Source: Desulfofundulus kuznetsovii DSM 6115 (lineage in GTDB: Bacteria > Bacillota > Desulfotomaculia > Desulfotomaculales > Desulfovirgulaceae). From it: a DNA stretch of 64,000 bases. The position numbers and the translations under genes were made by a program. The notes under the pieces are model-generated. The model was not told the origin of the DNA and did no database searches. It worked only from the letters and a program-made list of their open reading frames with translations. The stretch is taken from the NCBI RefSeq assembly GCF_000214705.1, contig NC_015573.1, forward strand, positions 198,501-262,500, in the 5' to 3' direction. How positions within the stretch are numbered: position 1 is the stretch's first letter; each line of letters begins with the position of its first letter. Shown one piece after another: positions 41,585 through 49,682 of this stretch.

Positions 41585-41719
41585 TCACTGCCTCCACAAC
41601 GCTACCTGGAGGTTATCCCGGTCCAGACTGTAAAAGGCATCCTCCACCGTTACCGGCCAGGCCATGCTGTTGAAAAGCGTGGCCGCCAGTTTGACCAGGG
41701 CCTTTTCCCCGCTAGGCTA
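41585..41719 (-). pseudogene. Fragment of a small phage- or plasmid-type gene
   Basis: A minus-strand frame without start reads PSGEKALVKLAATLFNSMAW then PVTVEDAFYSLDRDNLQVAL to a TGA at 41585. It looks protein-like, immediately after the replication-type HTH gene, but a stop precedes it in frame. An internal ATG would leave only 26 residues. Probably a decayed downstream partner. Confidence 0.3.
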
Positions 41720-42623
41720 GACCAGGGAGCGGCATCCTTGTGGGCCAGAAGGCTTTAGATGGCGACGCGGCGGCGTCGCTTCCGCTGGCAACAAAGAGGT
41801 TACGGAAAATCTGCTCCTCTACCAGGTGCTGCAGGGTCTTCTCGAAATACGCCTGGTGGTTGGTTATCACGGTACCTTTGTCCAACTGCGCTTCTACCGC
41901 GAGCATGGCCATCACCACCTGCCTTGCATTGGCACCAAACCTCTCCGCGTAGTAGCGGATGAGCGGTTGGAAGTTGACAAAGTCAATCCGTCTGTCCGTC
42001 AGTCTTTTCCGTCCCGGCATCTCTAGATGATGGACTGACGGACGGACTGATGGATCTTCTTCCCCTGGGTATTCTTCACTTGGGTATTGTTTGGTGGCCT
42101 CTCTGACCATCCCGGATGGCCCCACAGACCACCCTGGCTGGTCTACCAGTCCACCCGGGGTGTTCTCACAGAGCACCCCGCCTGTTCCGCCGGAACACCC
42201 CGGGTGGTTCCGGGAAACATCCTCGCTGCAGCCAGAGGCAGCCGGGGATTCTGTTCGCGGTTCCGCATCCGCCGTATCCTTAACGGGAAGCGTCCCCTTT
42301 GGCCCTGGTTCGGGCACAGTGGAAGGGCGAATCAAGGTGTAAAGGTTGGATGTCTGGAAGCTGCACCGGTCGTAACGCGCCTCTTTCAGCAATAATCCGG
42401 CGGCTATGAGGGCCTCAATGGCCCGGCGAACGGTCCTGGGGGAACCCCCCACGTCTGCCGCGATGCGGGCGTAGGTGGGGAAGGCTTGGCTGTCATCGTC
42501 GGCCCGACGGCAAAGGTACAGGTAGACCGCCTTGGCGTAGACGTTGATGTCCCGCCGGTCGAAAATCTCGTTGGGGGCCTGGAAGAAGTCACGTCCCCAT
42601 CCTTTTCTTACCTGGTCTGACAT
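41712..42623 (-). CDS. Replication-initiator-like protein with HTH_36 domain
   Basis: 303 residues. The N-terminus (WGRDFFQAPNEIFDRRDINV, AKAVYLYLCRRAD, YARIAADVGGSPRTVRRAIE) is a helix-turn-helix of the type found in replication and mobilisation proteins of phages, plasmids and integrative elements. A Pro/Gly/Ser-rich low-complexity linker (about 105-190) precedes a helical C-terminal domain (LIRYYAERFGANARQVVMAM). GGAGGTGATT before the ATG. It indicates this island derives from an integrated replicon or prophage. Confidence 0.7.
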   Translation of the reverse strand: MSDQVRKGWGRDFFQAPNEIFDRRDINVYAKAVYLYLCRRADDDSQAFPTYARIAADVGGSPRTVRRAIEALIAAGLLLKEARYDRCSFQTSNLYTLIRPSTVPEPGPKGTLPVKDTADAEPRTESPAASGCSEDVSRNHPGCSGGTGGVLCENTPGGLVDQPGWSVGPSGMVREATKQYPSEEYPGEEDPSVRPSVHHLEMPGRKRLTDRRIDFVNFQPLIRYYAERFGANARQVVMAMLAVEAQLDKGTVITNHQAYFEKTLQHLVEEQIFRNLFVASGSDAAASPSKAFWPTRMPLPGLA

Positions 42624-42639
42624 GTTAATCACCTCCGTG

Positions 42640-43416
42640 GAAAATAAAGAACACCCATAGCGGTGCCAGGCGGATAAGGATTTGCCCTGCTTTGGCCTTG
42701 TACATGCTAAACCCCAGAAATTTCAGTTTCCACGGCCGGTCTACCGCGCTCTTTTGTTCGTTGATTTTGAGCTTCAACCGCTCCTGCAGGAACTTACGGA
42801 TACTGGCCATGACCCTTTCTCCCGCCCGCTTGCTTTTGACATATACGTTACAGTCATCGGCATAACGGACAAACTTGTGGCCCCTCTTTTCCAGTTCTTT
42901 GTCCAGGTCGTCCAGCAGGATGTTAGCCAGGAGCGGGCTTAAAGGTCCACCCTACGGCGTCCCTTCTGCCGTCTCTATGACCACTCCGTTCACCATGACG
43001 CCTGCCTGGAGATAGCGGCGGATAAGTATAAGTACCCTCTTATCCGTCACTTTTCGGGCCACCCGGGCCATGAGAATGTCGTGGTTTACCCGGTCAAAGA
43101 ATTTCTCTATGTCCAGGTCCACGGCCCATTCGTATCCTTCTTCCACGTATTGACGCGCTTTCCTTACCGCGTCATGGGCTCTCCTTCCGGGCCGAAACCC
43201 GTAGCTGGCCTCTGAGAATTGCGGGTCGAAAATGGGCGTCAATACTTGCAGGAGCGCCTGCTGGATCAGGCGGTCCATTGCGGTAGGTATCCCTAATAGC
43301 CGTTTGCCTCCCCCGGGTTTCGGTATCTCGACCCGGCGCACGGGCATCGGTCTGTAGGTACCTGTGAGCAGTTCCTCCCGGATGCGCGGCCTTATCTTAC
43401 ACGAATTTGGTCCCAA
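42640..43416 (-). pseudogene. Group II intron reverse transcriptase fragment with amber codon
   Basis: Minus strand: RIREELLTGTYRPMPVRRVE, IPKPGGGKRLLGIPTAMDRL, SYGFRPGRRAHDAVRKA, then ETAEGTP followed by TAG (42952-42954) where homologues have Gln, then GGPLSPLLANILLDDLDKEL and VRYADDCNVYVKSKRAGERV. These are the RT domains of a group II intron protein including the YADD active site. The N-terminal part and the maturase/endonuclease end are missing. Truncated at both ends and interrupted by a nonsense codon, so inactive. Confidence 0.85.
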
Positions 43417-43772
43417 AACCGTTCGGTCGGGATGCCATTAGTATAATGCTCTACCTCGATGGGGCAACACTGGCGAATTTCAGCCAGCGCCCCCATTTCT
43501 TGTTTTTGGTAAACTATCGCTTGAGCGAACAGTTATCGCAGGTCTCTTTCGGGGAGACGGTAAATCCAGGCTTTGTTTCCTGGGTTATACGTTTTTGGGG
43601 AGGTGGTAATTCCCGCCGTACAGGTAACGATATCTTCCTGTGGATTGTAGATAAATTTTCCATTGGCCAGGTCTTCGGCAATGGCTTTCGGATGGGGAGG
43701 GGGGCCACATTTTGGGGGGTTATGCATTTACCCCTGGGGTTAGATATAATAGGCTCAGGAGGGAAAAGAGTA
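43417..43772. other. Gap between RT fragment and unknown gene
   Basis: No intact gene. A minus-strand frame reading QKQEMGALAEIRQCCPIEVE-HYTNGIPTERFWDQIRV (about 43405-43510) looks like the end of a decayed protein I cannot name. The plus-strand frame continues upstream of 43773 without a binding site. TATAAT at 43745-43750 may belong to the promoter of the next gene. Confidence 0.35.
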
Positions 43773-44096
43773 ATGTCGGATGAAGCTGAAATCGAACGGG
43801 GATTAGATAATGTCCACGCCTGGATAAATTATGCTATTGCATCGGGAGTTCCAGAAACAATAATGTGGGAGTGGTTATTCCATACCAAACCCGAAGGCCC
43901 AGTCATAGTGACGGATATTTTATCCAAGGTGGATGACCTTGTCAAAAGCGGCCAGCTTACTGTTCAACAAATATTCGACATTGCGACTGAATCCGTATCC
44001 CAGGATTCCGCATATGAGGCAGGGGATCCAACCATGGTTTATCATGTTCGAGAGTACCTGGAAAACACGATCAGGCTTTGGAAAAACGGATATTGA
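43773..44096 (+). CDS. Unknown acidic protein (107 aa)
   Basis: Starts at ATG behind AGGAGGG. Charged, helical, without membrane segments: MSDEAEIERGLDNVHAWINY, VPETIMWEWLFHTKPEG, IVTDILSKVDDLVKSGQLTV. I do not recognise a family. The last codons run toward the duplicated DNA beginning at 44164. A plausible promoter precedes it. Confidence 0.5.
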   Translation: MSDEAEIERGLDNVHAWINYAIASGVPETIMWEWLFHTKPEGPVIVTDILSKVDDLVKSGQLTVQQIFDIATESVSQDSAYEAGDPTMVYHVREYLENTIRLWKNGY

Positions 44097-44163
44097 GTTT
44101 AGTACTAAGTTTGGCTTAAGCAATCGCCGTTTCCTGCTAAATTTTATGGAAGCGGCGATTTTT

Positions 44164-44270
44164 CTGGCCGATTTGGCGCCGGATCTGGTCATCCCGGGCC
44201 GGGGCGTGGTGAGGGAGCTGCTGGCCGGCGTTGGCCGGCAGGGGGTGGAGCAACTGGAGAAAAGTGAAGG
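44164..44270 (+). pseudogene. Duplicated 3' fragment of folK
   Basis: 107 bp nearly identical to 36760-36866 inside folK (differences include GACCT to GATTT and GGCGGGG to GGCGTGG). It is not attached to any folK start and the frame ends 19 bases later. Marks the left end of a scrambled duplication. Confidence 0.85.
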
Positions 44271-44284
44271 TCAATTGCTTTTAA

Positions 44285-44520
44285 CGTAACAACAGCCCGG
44301 CTTGCCTGTAACAGCCGGGCTTTTAATTGGCCAGGTCTTGTTTTTCAGTTTTCCCTTATCCGGGCTGGTTGCCCCGGTGACAACAAATCCCGCAGGGAAT
44401 TGCGTAAAAAATACTGCATGTCGAGGTACACATCCCAGGTCTTTTCCACCCATTCATACCGTACCTCGTTGTCACGGCTGAAAAGCACCTTCCCGCGGGT
44501 AACCGAATGGCACAGGGTTA
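44285..44520 (-). pseudogene. Duplicated 3' fragment of the second nucleotidyltransferase gene
   Basis: Corresponds to 38246-38456: same hairpin, then the coding region for the C-terminal segment RYEWVEKTWDVYLDMQYFLR in the same orientation. The 5' half of the gene, including the GS...DxD motif, is absent. Confidence 0.8.
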
Positions 44521-44529
44521 GATAGTTTC

Positions 44530-44734
44530 ATTGCGTGTCTTCCTCCATAACCGGGACTATGATATGTTCGTCAATATCCTTATGGAAAGTATATCCTCTT
44601 TTCCCTGGGAAATCAAGGAGGCCATATTGGTTAGCGATGCCGGGATAGAAAAACATGCATCATTTCCATAATTTAATTTATGATAAAATGTTTATTGGTT
44701 GCACCTATCATAGATTAATACAATCCCCTGCTAT
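44530..44734. repeat. Scrambled duplicate of two intergenic pieces
   Basis: 44530-44608 matches 38926-38993 (CCTCCATAACCGG..., TATGGAAAGTATATCCT), and 44648-44734 matches 36901-36975 (AAAAACATGCATCATTTCCA, GGTTGCA...CTATCATA). In the original locus the second piece lies before the first, so the order is permuted. Confidence 0.75.
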
Positions 44735-44870
44735 GTTACCTTATATTAGTGGTAGCCGGGGGTAAAAGCCGGCCAGCCTGGCATCAATTACCAGTTCCAG
44801 CGCTTTTCCTGGAGAGGAGGTTCCAGTTCCTAACAAATAATCCGTTTGGATCAAAGACGGGGGAGATAGG

Positions 44871-45296
44871 ATGAACGATGAACATGTCACCCTGCCGCGG
44901 GAGTTGAAAGAGTGGCTCTTAAACGATCCTTTCCCCAGGTTGCTGGGAGTGGAAATAGTGGAGCTTGAACCCGGTTATTCCCGGGTCAGGTTGAAGGTGA
45001 CGGAGCATATGACCAACATTCACGGCATTACCCATGGCGGGGTCATTTTTACCGTGGCCGATGTGGCTTTTGGTATCGCCAGTAATTCCCGGGGTGTGCC
45101 AGCCGTTGGTATAAATATGAACATCAGCTATTTAAAGAAAAGTGTTCCCGGCGATGAACTGGTGGCTACCGCCCGGGAGGAAAATTTAACCCGCCATACC
45201 GGGTTGTACCGGATCACCGTGGAGAACCAGCGGGGGGAACTGCTGGCTGTGGCTTCGGGCCTGGTCTACCGGCGGAGCCGGCAAAAGGAAACCTGA
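44871..45296 (+). CDS. PaaI-family hotdog thioesterase
   Basis: 141 residues. Hotdog fold with the PaaI signature NIHGITHGGVIFTVADVAFG (about 44-63), VPAVGINMNISYLKKSVPGD and GLYRITVENQRGELLAVASG. Hydrolyses aryl- or acyl-CoA thioesters, often clearing dead-end CoA esters. GGGGGAGATAGG precedes the ATG. Monocistronic in appearance, just outside the scrambled duplication. Confidence 0.88.
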   Translation: MNDEHVTLPRELKEWLLNDPFPRLLGVEIVELEPGYSRVRLKVTEHMTNIHGITHGGVIFTVADVAFGIASNSRGVPAVGINMNISYLKKSVPGDELVATAREENLTRHTGLYRITVENQRGELLAVASGLVYRRSRQKET

Positions 45297-45706
45297 ACCC
45301 CGGTCTCTTCATGGTCCGCAGGATCCGTTCTCCTTTGTGTTTGGACCTGTTATTGGCCGGACTAAGAAACGGGAGCACAGTACAGCCGGAATAAGGGAAG
45401 CCCTGGGCCATTCACCCAGGACTTTTACTTACTACTTATTCTTCCTCTCCGGGGTCGGGTTGTTTGGCGGCGTCTTATACGGGTTCTTCTCTCATTGGCC
45501 TGCTGCTCGTTCGAAGCGGTGGGGCTTAATTTGCTGGCTTTTCGGATGTGGGCTAAATCGTAACTTGCCGCACCCCTGCTCCTGGAATTACCAAATCTCG
45601 TAATTTTTCCGCGGAGCAGCGGGGTTTGTTAAACAGTTTACAGACGATTGAGGGACATTAAGTTAAGCTTTGGATCATAAAGAACAAATCTTCAGGAGGG
45701 AAAGGT
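45297..45706. other. Gap of about 400 bp without a supported gene
   Basis: A plus-strand frame (45337-45603) encodes a Trp/Phe-rich peptide with one hydrophobic stretch but no ribosome binding site. CCTGGG/CCCAGG (45401-45419) followed by ACTTTTAC may terminate the thioesterase transcript, and CCCCTGCTCC with GGAGCAGCGGGG (45574-45626) forms a larger imperfect hairpin before TTTGTTAAA. Confidence 0.4.
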
Positions 45707-46273
45707 ATGCCCCAAAAAATTTTATGCTGCGGCATTCTGGAAAAAGAATTGGAGTACGTCCTGCAAGGGAAAGAAGTTGAAATTCATTACCTGGAACCGG
45801 GGCTCCACGTGGACTTCGACAAATTGGGAGAAGCCCTTGTGCAGGCCCTGAACGACATTAACGAAGACAGTGTCGCCGTGGTATTTGGCCTCGAGTGCCA
45901 CCCGGAAATGGAGCGGATGGTGACCAGGAGGGGCGGGCGGGTCATCCGGGCCAAAAACTGCATTGAGATGCTGCTGGGAGAACGGCTGGCCGAGCTGGAT
46001 GCCGGGGGCCGCAACTTTTACCTGACCGCCGGCTGGCTGGAGAACTGGCGCAAGATATTCATAGAAGGTTTGAAATGGGACGAGATTGACGCCCGGCAGA
46101 ATTTCGGTTATTATGACCGTATGCTGCTGCTGGACACCGGGATCATCCCTTTTGACGACGAGAAAATCCTGGAGTTCTTTGATTATACCCGGGTGCCCGT
46201 TGAAATACTGCCCATAGATTTGGAACATTTTCGCAGGGAAGTGGAAAAGCTTCTGGAAGAGGGGAAATCATGA
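45707..46273 (+). CDS. DUF1638 protein
   Basis: 188 residues. DUF1638 features include ILCCGILEKELEYVL at the start, VAVVFGLECHPEMERM (about 58-73), and YLTAGWLENWRKIFIEGLKW (about 106-125), with conserved Cys/His in CH near 66. Members often neighbour corrinoid or methyltransferase genes in methylotrophic anaerobes; the function is unknown. AGGAGGG precedes the ATG. Overlaps the Crp-type gene by four bases (ATGA). Confidence 0.85.
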   Translation: MPQKILCCGILEKELEYVLQGKEVEIHYLEPGLHVDFDKLGEALVQALNDINEDSVAVVFGLECHPEMERMVTRRGGRVIRAKNCIEMLLGERLAELDAGGRNFYLTAGWLENWRKIFIEGLKWDEIDARQNFGYYDRMLLLDTGIIPFDDEKILEFFDYTRVPVEILPIDLEHFRREVEKLLEEGKS

Positions 46274-46953
46274 AAAAGATACGCTGCATGAAGGATCTGG
46301 AAATTTTTTCAGCCCTTGATTTTACCGAAAGGGAAAGGATCGGCGCTCTGGCCCGCAAAAGGGTGTACCGTAAGAACGAATTTGTCTTCAGGGAAGGGGA
46401 ACCTGCCGACGCCATCTACCTCATCAAATACGGCCGGGTGAAACTGTTTAAGGTATCCGGTGAGGGCAGGGAGGTCATCCTGGACATCCTCAAAGAGGAC
46501 GACATGTTCGGTGAAAACACCTTCTTCGAGGATACCGTGCATACCATGAGCGCCCAGGCAATGGAGGACACCTTCGTGTGCTCCTGCAGCAGGGAGGACT
46601 TTGCCGTTTTACTTAAAAACCCTCAGATTTCTTTAAAGATTATTCAATTGCTTGGGAAAAAGCTGAACGAGTACACCGACCAGGTGGCCAACATGGCCTT
46701 CAGGGACGTAAGGGGAAGGATTGCCGCTACGCTCCTGAGCCTGGCGGATGAGTACGGAGTTCCCTCTCCGGAAGGTATTACCATCGATATCGAGCTGACC
46801 CACCAGGATATAGGCAACCTGGTCAACGCCTCCCGGGTGATGGTTACAAAGATTTTAGGGCTCTTGAAGCAGGAAGGGATCATTGCCGCCAGGGGGCAGC
46901 GCATCTGCCTGCTGGACAGGGAAAAGCTGGCTGAAGCCATGGAAGCCTGTTGA
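46270..46953 (+). CDS. Crp/Fnr-family transcriptional regulator
   Basis: 227 residues. A cyclic-nucleotide-type effector domain (about 10-125: VFREGEPADAIYLIKYGRVK, LKEDDMFGENTFFEDTV), a long dimer helix, and a C-terminal HTH_CRP (LTHQDIGNLVNASRVMVTKI, about 178-197). The N-terminus lacks the multi-Cys cluster of Fnr, so oxygen sensing through a 4Fe-4S centre is not evident. Overlap with DUF1638 implies cotranscription. It may regulate its own cluster. Confidence 0.9.
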   Translation: MKKIRCMKDLEIFSALDFTERERIGALARKRVYRKNEFVFREGEPADAIYLIKYGRVKLFKVSGEGREVILDILKEDDMFGENTFFEDTVHTMSAQAMEDTFVCSCSREDFAVLLKNPQISLKIIQLLGKKLNEYTDQVANMAFRDVRGRIAATLLSLADEYGVPSPEGITIDIELTHQDIGNLVNASRVMVTKILGLLKQEGIIAARGQRICLLDREKLAEAMEAC

Positions 46954-46969
46954 GAAAGTGTGACACTAA

Positions 46970-47302
46970 ATGAATGATAAACAATCTGGTAAAACTCCAG
47001 CTGCCGGTGATGAAACATTCGCCCTGAAGATCATTCGAAATTTAGCCGGGCAAATCCAGTTTATGGCCCTTCTGCTGTATGAGATCAAAGCCGGAACACC
47101 CCTGGGCAGGGTTCTGGTCGTGTTTTTAAATCTCTACCTGCATTCGGAATACGCTGCGGGTAACAAAAGGGCAAATTTAAAGAATATTCCGATTAGAGTT
47201 CTTGCCGAAGCCGCAGGGGTTACTCCGGAAGAACTCTGGGAATTCCTTGATCAACTGGAAGCGGCTTTTAAATTTGAGTCCTGCAGGGACGGAATGAAGT
47301 GA
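46970..47302 (+). CDS. Unknown protein downstream of the Crp-type gene
   Basis: 110 residues, 16 bp after the regulator. Helical, with a weakly hydrophobic middle (IQFMALLLYEIKAG, RVLVVFLNLYLHSEYAAG) and a C-terminal segment that looks like a helix-turn-helix (IPIRVLAEAAGVTPEELWEF). I do not recognise the family. Probably the third gene of the DUF1638 operon. Confidence 0.6.
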   Translation: MNDKQSGKTPAAGDETFALKIIRNLAGQIQFMALLLYEIKAGTPLGRVLVVFLNLYLHSEYAAGNKRANLKNIPIRVLAEAAGVTPEELWEFLDQLEAAFKFESCRDGMK

Positions 47303-47415
47303 CGTAACATAAAATTTTAGATTTTCTTGTAAACCAGTTAACAGATTCAGTAAGCCGGTGGACTTTATATTTTCTACAAAAGAAAAAAATCAGTAAAAGA
47401 AGGAGGAATTCAGCC

Positions 47416-47655
47416 ATGTCCGTACGTGAAGCCATCAAAGCGCAGATTATCGGGGCGTTGAGAGGGGCGACTTTTCCCATCCACACCCCTGAGGAGTTGC
47501 TGGCGGCGTTTCCCCAGGGAGCCGAAACCACATGCCAGGCTGGCGACTTAAAGATGACCGCCGGCGAGGCCGGCAAACTGTTGAAAGCAGGTGATTTTCC
47601 CTTCAAGTCCGCTGAAGAAGTGGCTGAAACCATTGTTAACCGGGCCGGGCTTTAA
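47416..47655 (+). CDS. MTH865-family small protein
   Basis: 79 residues: [59 protein letters not shown]. This matches the MTH865 fold family (EF-hand-like helical domain without calcium residues), common in methanogens and methylotrophic clostridia. AAGGAGGA precedes the ATG. The 113-bp AT-rich leader suggests its own promoter. Function unknown. Confidence 0.8.
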   Translation: MSVREAIKAQIIGALRGATFPIHTPEELLAAFPQGAETTCQAGDLKMTAGEAGKLLKAGDFPFKSAEEVAETIVNRAGL

Positions 47656-47738
47656 TAACTATCCTGCCGGGAAGTCCCCCCATAAAGGGAGGGGATGAAA
47701 GGCGGTCCTCTTTTCAAAATTTATTTTTATGGTGGGGA

Positions 47739-47813
47739 AGCCACCCGCGACTGGTGCGGCCGGACACTGATTTCCAGGGCCGTCCCGATTTGCGGGTGGC
47801 TCTTTTGTTTTGT
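47739..47813 (+). terminator. Terminator with large compound loop
   Basis: AGCCACCCGC (47739-47748) pairs with GCGGGTGGCT (47792-47801), followed by CTTTTGTTTTG. The 43-nt loop contains its own CGGCC/GGCCG pairing. It follows the MTH865 gene and directly precedes the methyltransferase fragment. Confidence 0.65.
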
Positions 47814-47819
47814 TGAGTT

Positions 47820-48054
47820 GGAACGTCAACTGCGGGACCCTGGTGCGCAACGAGCCGGAAATCATGGCCTGGCTGGTCAACCTGGTCAAGGAGGCCGTCG
47901 ATTTGCCCCTGTGCATTGATAGCCCCAACCCCAAGGCTCTGGAGGTGGGCCTGGAGCTGGCGGCGGAAAGGGGCCAGCCGATGGTCAATTCCATTAGCGC
48001 GGAAGCGGAGCGATACAACAGCGTTCTGCCCCTGGTGCTTAAAAACCCCGTCCG
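47820..48054 (+). pseudogene. Internal fragment of a corrinoid-linked pterin-binding methyltransferase (AcsE/MtrH-like)
   Basis: The frame reads NVNCGTLVRNEPEIMAWLVN, VDLPLCIDSPNPKALEVGLE and RGQPMVNSISAEAERYNSVL-PLVLKN, the TIM-barrel pterin-binding core of AcsE-type methyltransferases. Both ends are missing: it begins right after the terminator and diverges after about 78 codons into unrelated sequence. A deletion remnant rather than a gene. Confidence 0.8.
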
Positions 48055-48187
48055 TAGCATACGCCGGTGGCCCCGGCGCCGGGTGTCCACCCCCTGGAAA
48101 CGCCCATTTCCTGGGCTTTTTTGATCATTTTCGCCTGGCGCCGCCAGTTGGGGGTGATGGGTGATGTCCTCAATTTTCCGGGTCGTA
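48055..48187. other. Unassigned stretch after the methyltransferase fragment
   Basis: No gene supported. A minus-strand frame (WRRQAKMIKKAQEMGVSRGW-TPGAGATGVC, about 48040-48150) looks like a piece of another protein and may mark the second breakpoint of the deletion that removed the rest of the methyltransferase gene. Confidence 0.3.
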
Positions 48188-48216
48188 TTGTACCATACTT
48201 TATTGTATGCTATAAT
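48188..48216 (+). promoter_or_regulatory. Promoter with operator palindrome for the toxin-antitoxin pair
   Basis: TTGTAC (48188-48193), 17-nt spacer, TATAAT (48211-48216). The spacer holds CATAC-TTTATT-GTATG (48194-48209), a perfect inverted repeat suited to an RHH antitoxin operator. Confidence 0.7.
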
Positions 48217-48251
48217 GTATGCAGCAATGTCTGACATTTGGGGTGATAAAT

Positions 48252-48512
48252 ATGGAGCATGTTCGCACGACGATTCGCATGCCCACCAGTCTTCTGAAAT
48301 CCATTGAGGAGGTACGCAACCCTGAAGAATTTCCGACTTTGAGCGACTTCGTGCGGAGTGCGGTGGAACGGTATGTCAAGGAGCTAAAACGGAAGAAGCT
48401 TGCGGAAGAATGTCGCCGGTTGGCGGAAGAAGAAGATCTCGCGGCCTGGGCGGAAGCAGACTTTTCGGAACATATAGAAAGAATGGCCCGGGCTGAAAGG
48501 GGAGAGCTTTGA
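48252..48512 (+). CDS. Ribbon-helix-helix antitoxin (MazE/CopG-like)
   Basis: 86 residues from the ATG behind GGGGTGAT. The RHH domain (VRTTIRMPTSLLKSIEEVRN, FPTLSDFVRSAVERYVKEL) occupies the first 50 residues and an acidic helical tail (EECRRLAEEEDLAAWAEADF) follows, suited to binding the toxin. Overlaps the toxin gene by one base. Probably represses the promoter at 48188. Confidence 0.85.
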   Translation: MEHVRTTIRMPTSLLKSIEEVRNPEEFPTLSDFVRSAVERYVKELKRKKLAEECRRLAEEEDLAAWAEADFSEHIERMARAERGEL

Positions 48513-48844
48513 TGCCCGCCGAAATTCCCCGTCCAGGAGATATATATAGAGTTAGTCTGGAAGGAACGGGCCATATTCTGCGGGGGCCTCACTATGCAGT
48601 GGTGGTCTCCGATGAACCATTTAACTATCTTTCTACCGTTGTAATCGTTCCCCTTTCTACAGGAGCCAGGCCCGCCTCTTTTCGACCGGAATTAACCTTT
48701 CACGGCAAAGTTACCCGCGCACTCCCTGACCAGATACGCGCTGTTGACAAGCGTCGTTTAAAAGACTTTCAAGGCAATGTAGCCAGTACTTCTTTTTTCA
48801 TGGCCCTGCAGGCCTCCCTTCAGGATCTTCTGGCATTAAATTAA
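48512..48844 (+). CDS. PemK/MazF-type endoribonuclease toxin
   Basis: 110 residues. MazF/PemK fold: PRPGDIYRVSLEGTGHILRG, HYAVVVSDEPFNYLSTVVIV, PLSTGARPA, and PDQIRAVDKRRLKDFQGNVA with the usual catalytic Arg and Thr/Ser region. Cleaves mRNA at short sequences unless bound by the antitoxin. An alternative TTG start lies one codon upstream. The protein appears intact. Confidence 0.88.
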   Translation: MPAEIPRPGDIYRVSLEGTGHILRGPHYAVVVSDEPFNYLSTVVIVPLSTGARPASFRPELTFHGKVTRALPDQIRAVDKRRLKDFQGNVASTSFFMALQASLQDLLALN

Positions 48845-48946
48845 ACGTGCAGGATGGTCAGGAGAAGGCTTATGCCCGTTTAACAGGCGCTGGGGCGTCC
48901 GGGGGTCATATATAGCTGTATACTGGCCGTGCGCAGCATTGTGCTT

Positions 48947-49420
48947 TTAAGGGGTGAGGGAGAAGGGATATGCAGAGACCGGGCGTACTTTCTGGATGCC
49001 CAGGGCCTTTTCCAGGTCGATGGCGTGTTCCTGTTCCACCACCACAATGTTTCTAATCTTTTGTGCCGAGTCATACAGGTGAAGGGCTTCCAGCTGTTCA
49101 ATGCGCTGTAAATAGCGGCGGATGGCGTCATATTCGGCCTGCAGGTCCTGGCGCAGCATTTCCACATTGTTCAATGAGGTGAGCCTGGTGGCCACTTCCA
49201 CTGTGGGTATGCCGCCCAGGTATTGAATCAGGTCGCTGATAATCACGGCGTGCTCATGTTCCTGCTGGGCATGTTCCAGCAATTCCTGAATAACGTACGT
49301 ATACTCGGGGCCGGTGAGCATGCTGGCATGCTGGATGTACTGGATCATGGCCGCATACTCCCAGGACAGGTCCAGGTTTAAACCGCTGATGATTTGATCC
49401 AGTTGTTGCTGGCTGGCCAA
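48947..49420 (-). CDS. Ferritin-like/bacterioferritin-family protein
   Basis: 157 residues from TTG behind AAAGGAG. A four-helix ferritin-like fold with di-iron pattern: NLDLSWEYAAMIQYIQHASM (Glu on helix 1), ELLEHAQQEHEHAVIISDLI (ExxH-type), LQAEYDAIRRYLQRIEQLEA and NIVVVEQEHAIDLEKAL. May store iron or detoxify peroxide. The listed GTG three codons upstream sits on top of the SD and is less likely. Confidence 0.85.
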   Translation of the reverse strand: MASQQQLDQIISGLNLDLSWEYAAMIQYIQHASMLTGPEYTYVIQELLEHAQQEHEHAVIISDLIQYLGGIPTVEVATRLTSLNNVEMLRQDLQAEYDAIRRYLQRIEQLEALHLYDSAQKIRNIVVVEQEHAIDLEKALGIQKVRPVSAYPFSLTP

Positions 49421-49682
49421 AGGTATCACTCCTTTCCATTTCTGTTATATGTTATGAATCCGTCTTTTTTCCGGTTACGCCTGGAATGGATAAAAGCCTG
49501 CGGGAATAAAGCCAGCCGGGAAAAGTATGCCGGTTCCGTGTCCGGGGTGAAATTTTCGCCGGGAAGCGGTGCCACCCTGGCTGTGGACGGTGGCATGACC
49601 CGGAATATCGATGCCGGCATTTGCGCAATGGATTTGTTATGTTTCTGCATTTTTGCCGGAAATAACAGGGGGGAATGAATGA

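Noticed and set aside
45337-45603. Open frame after the PaaI thioesterase
   Set aside because: No SD, unusual composition, overlaps hairpins; nothing recognisable in the translation.
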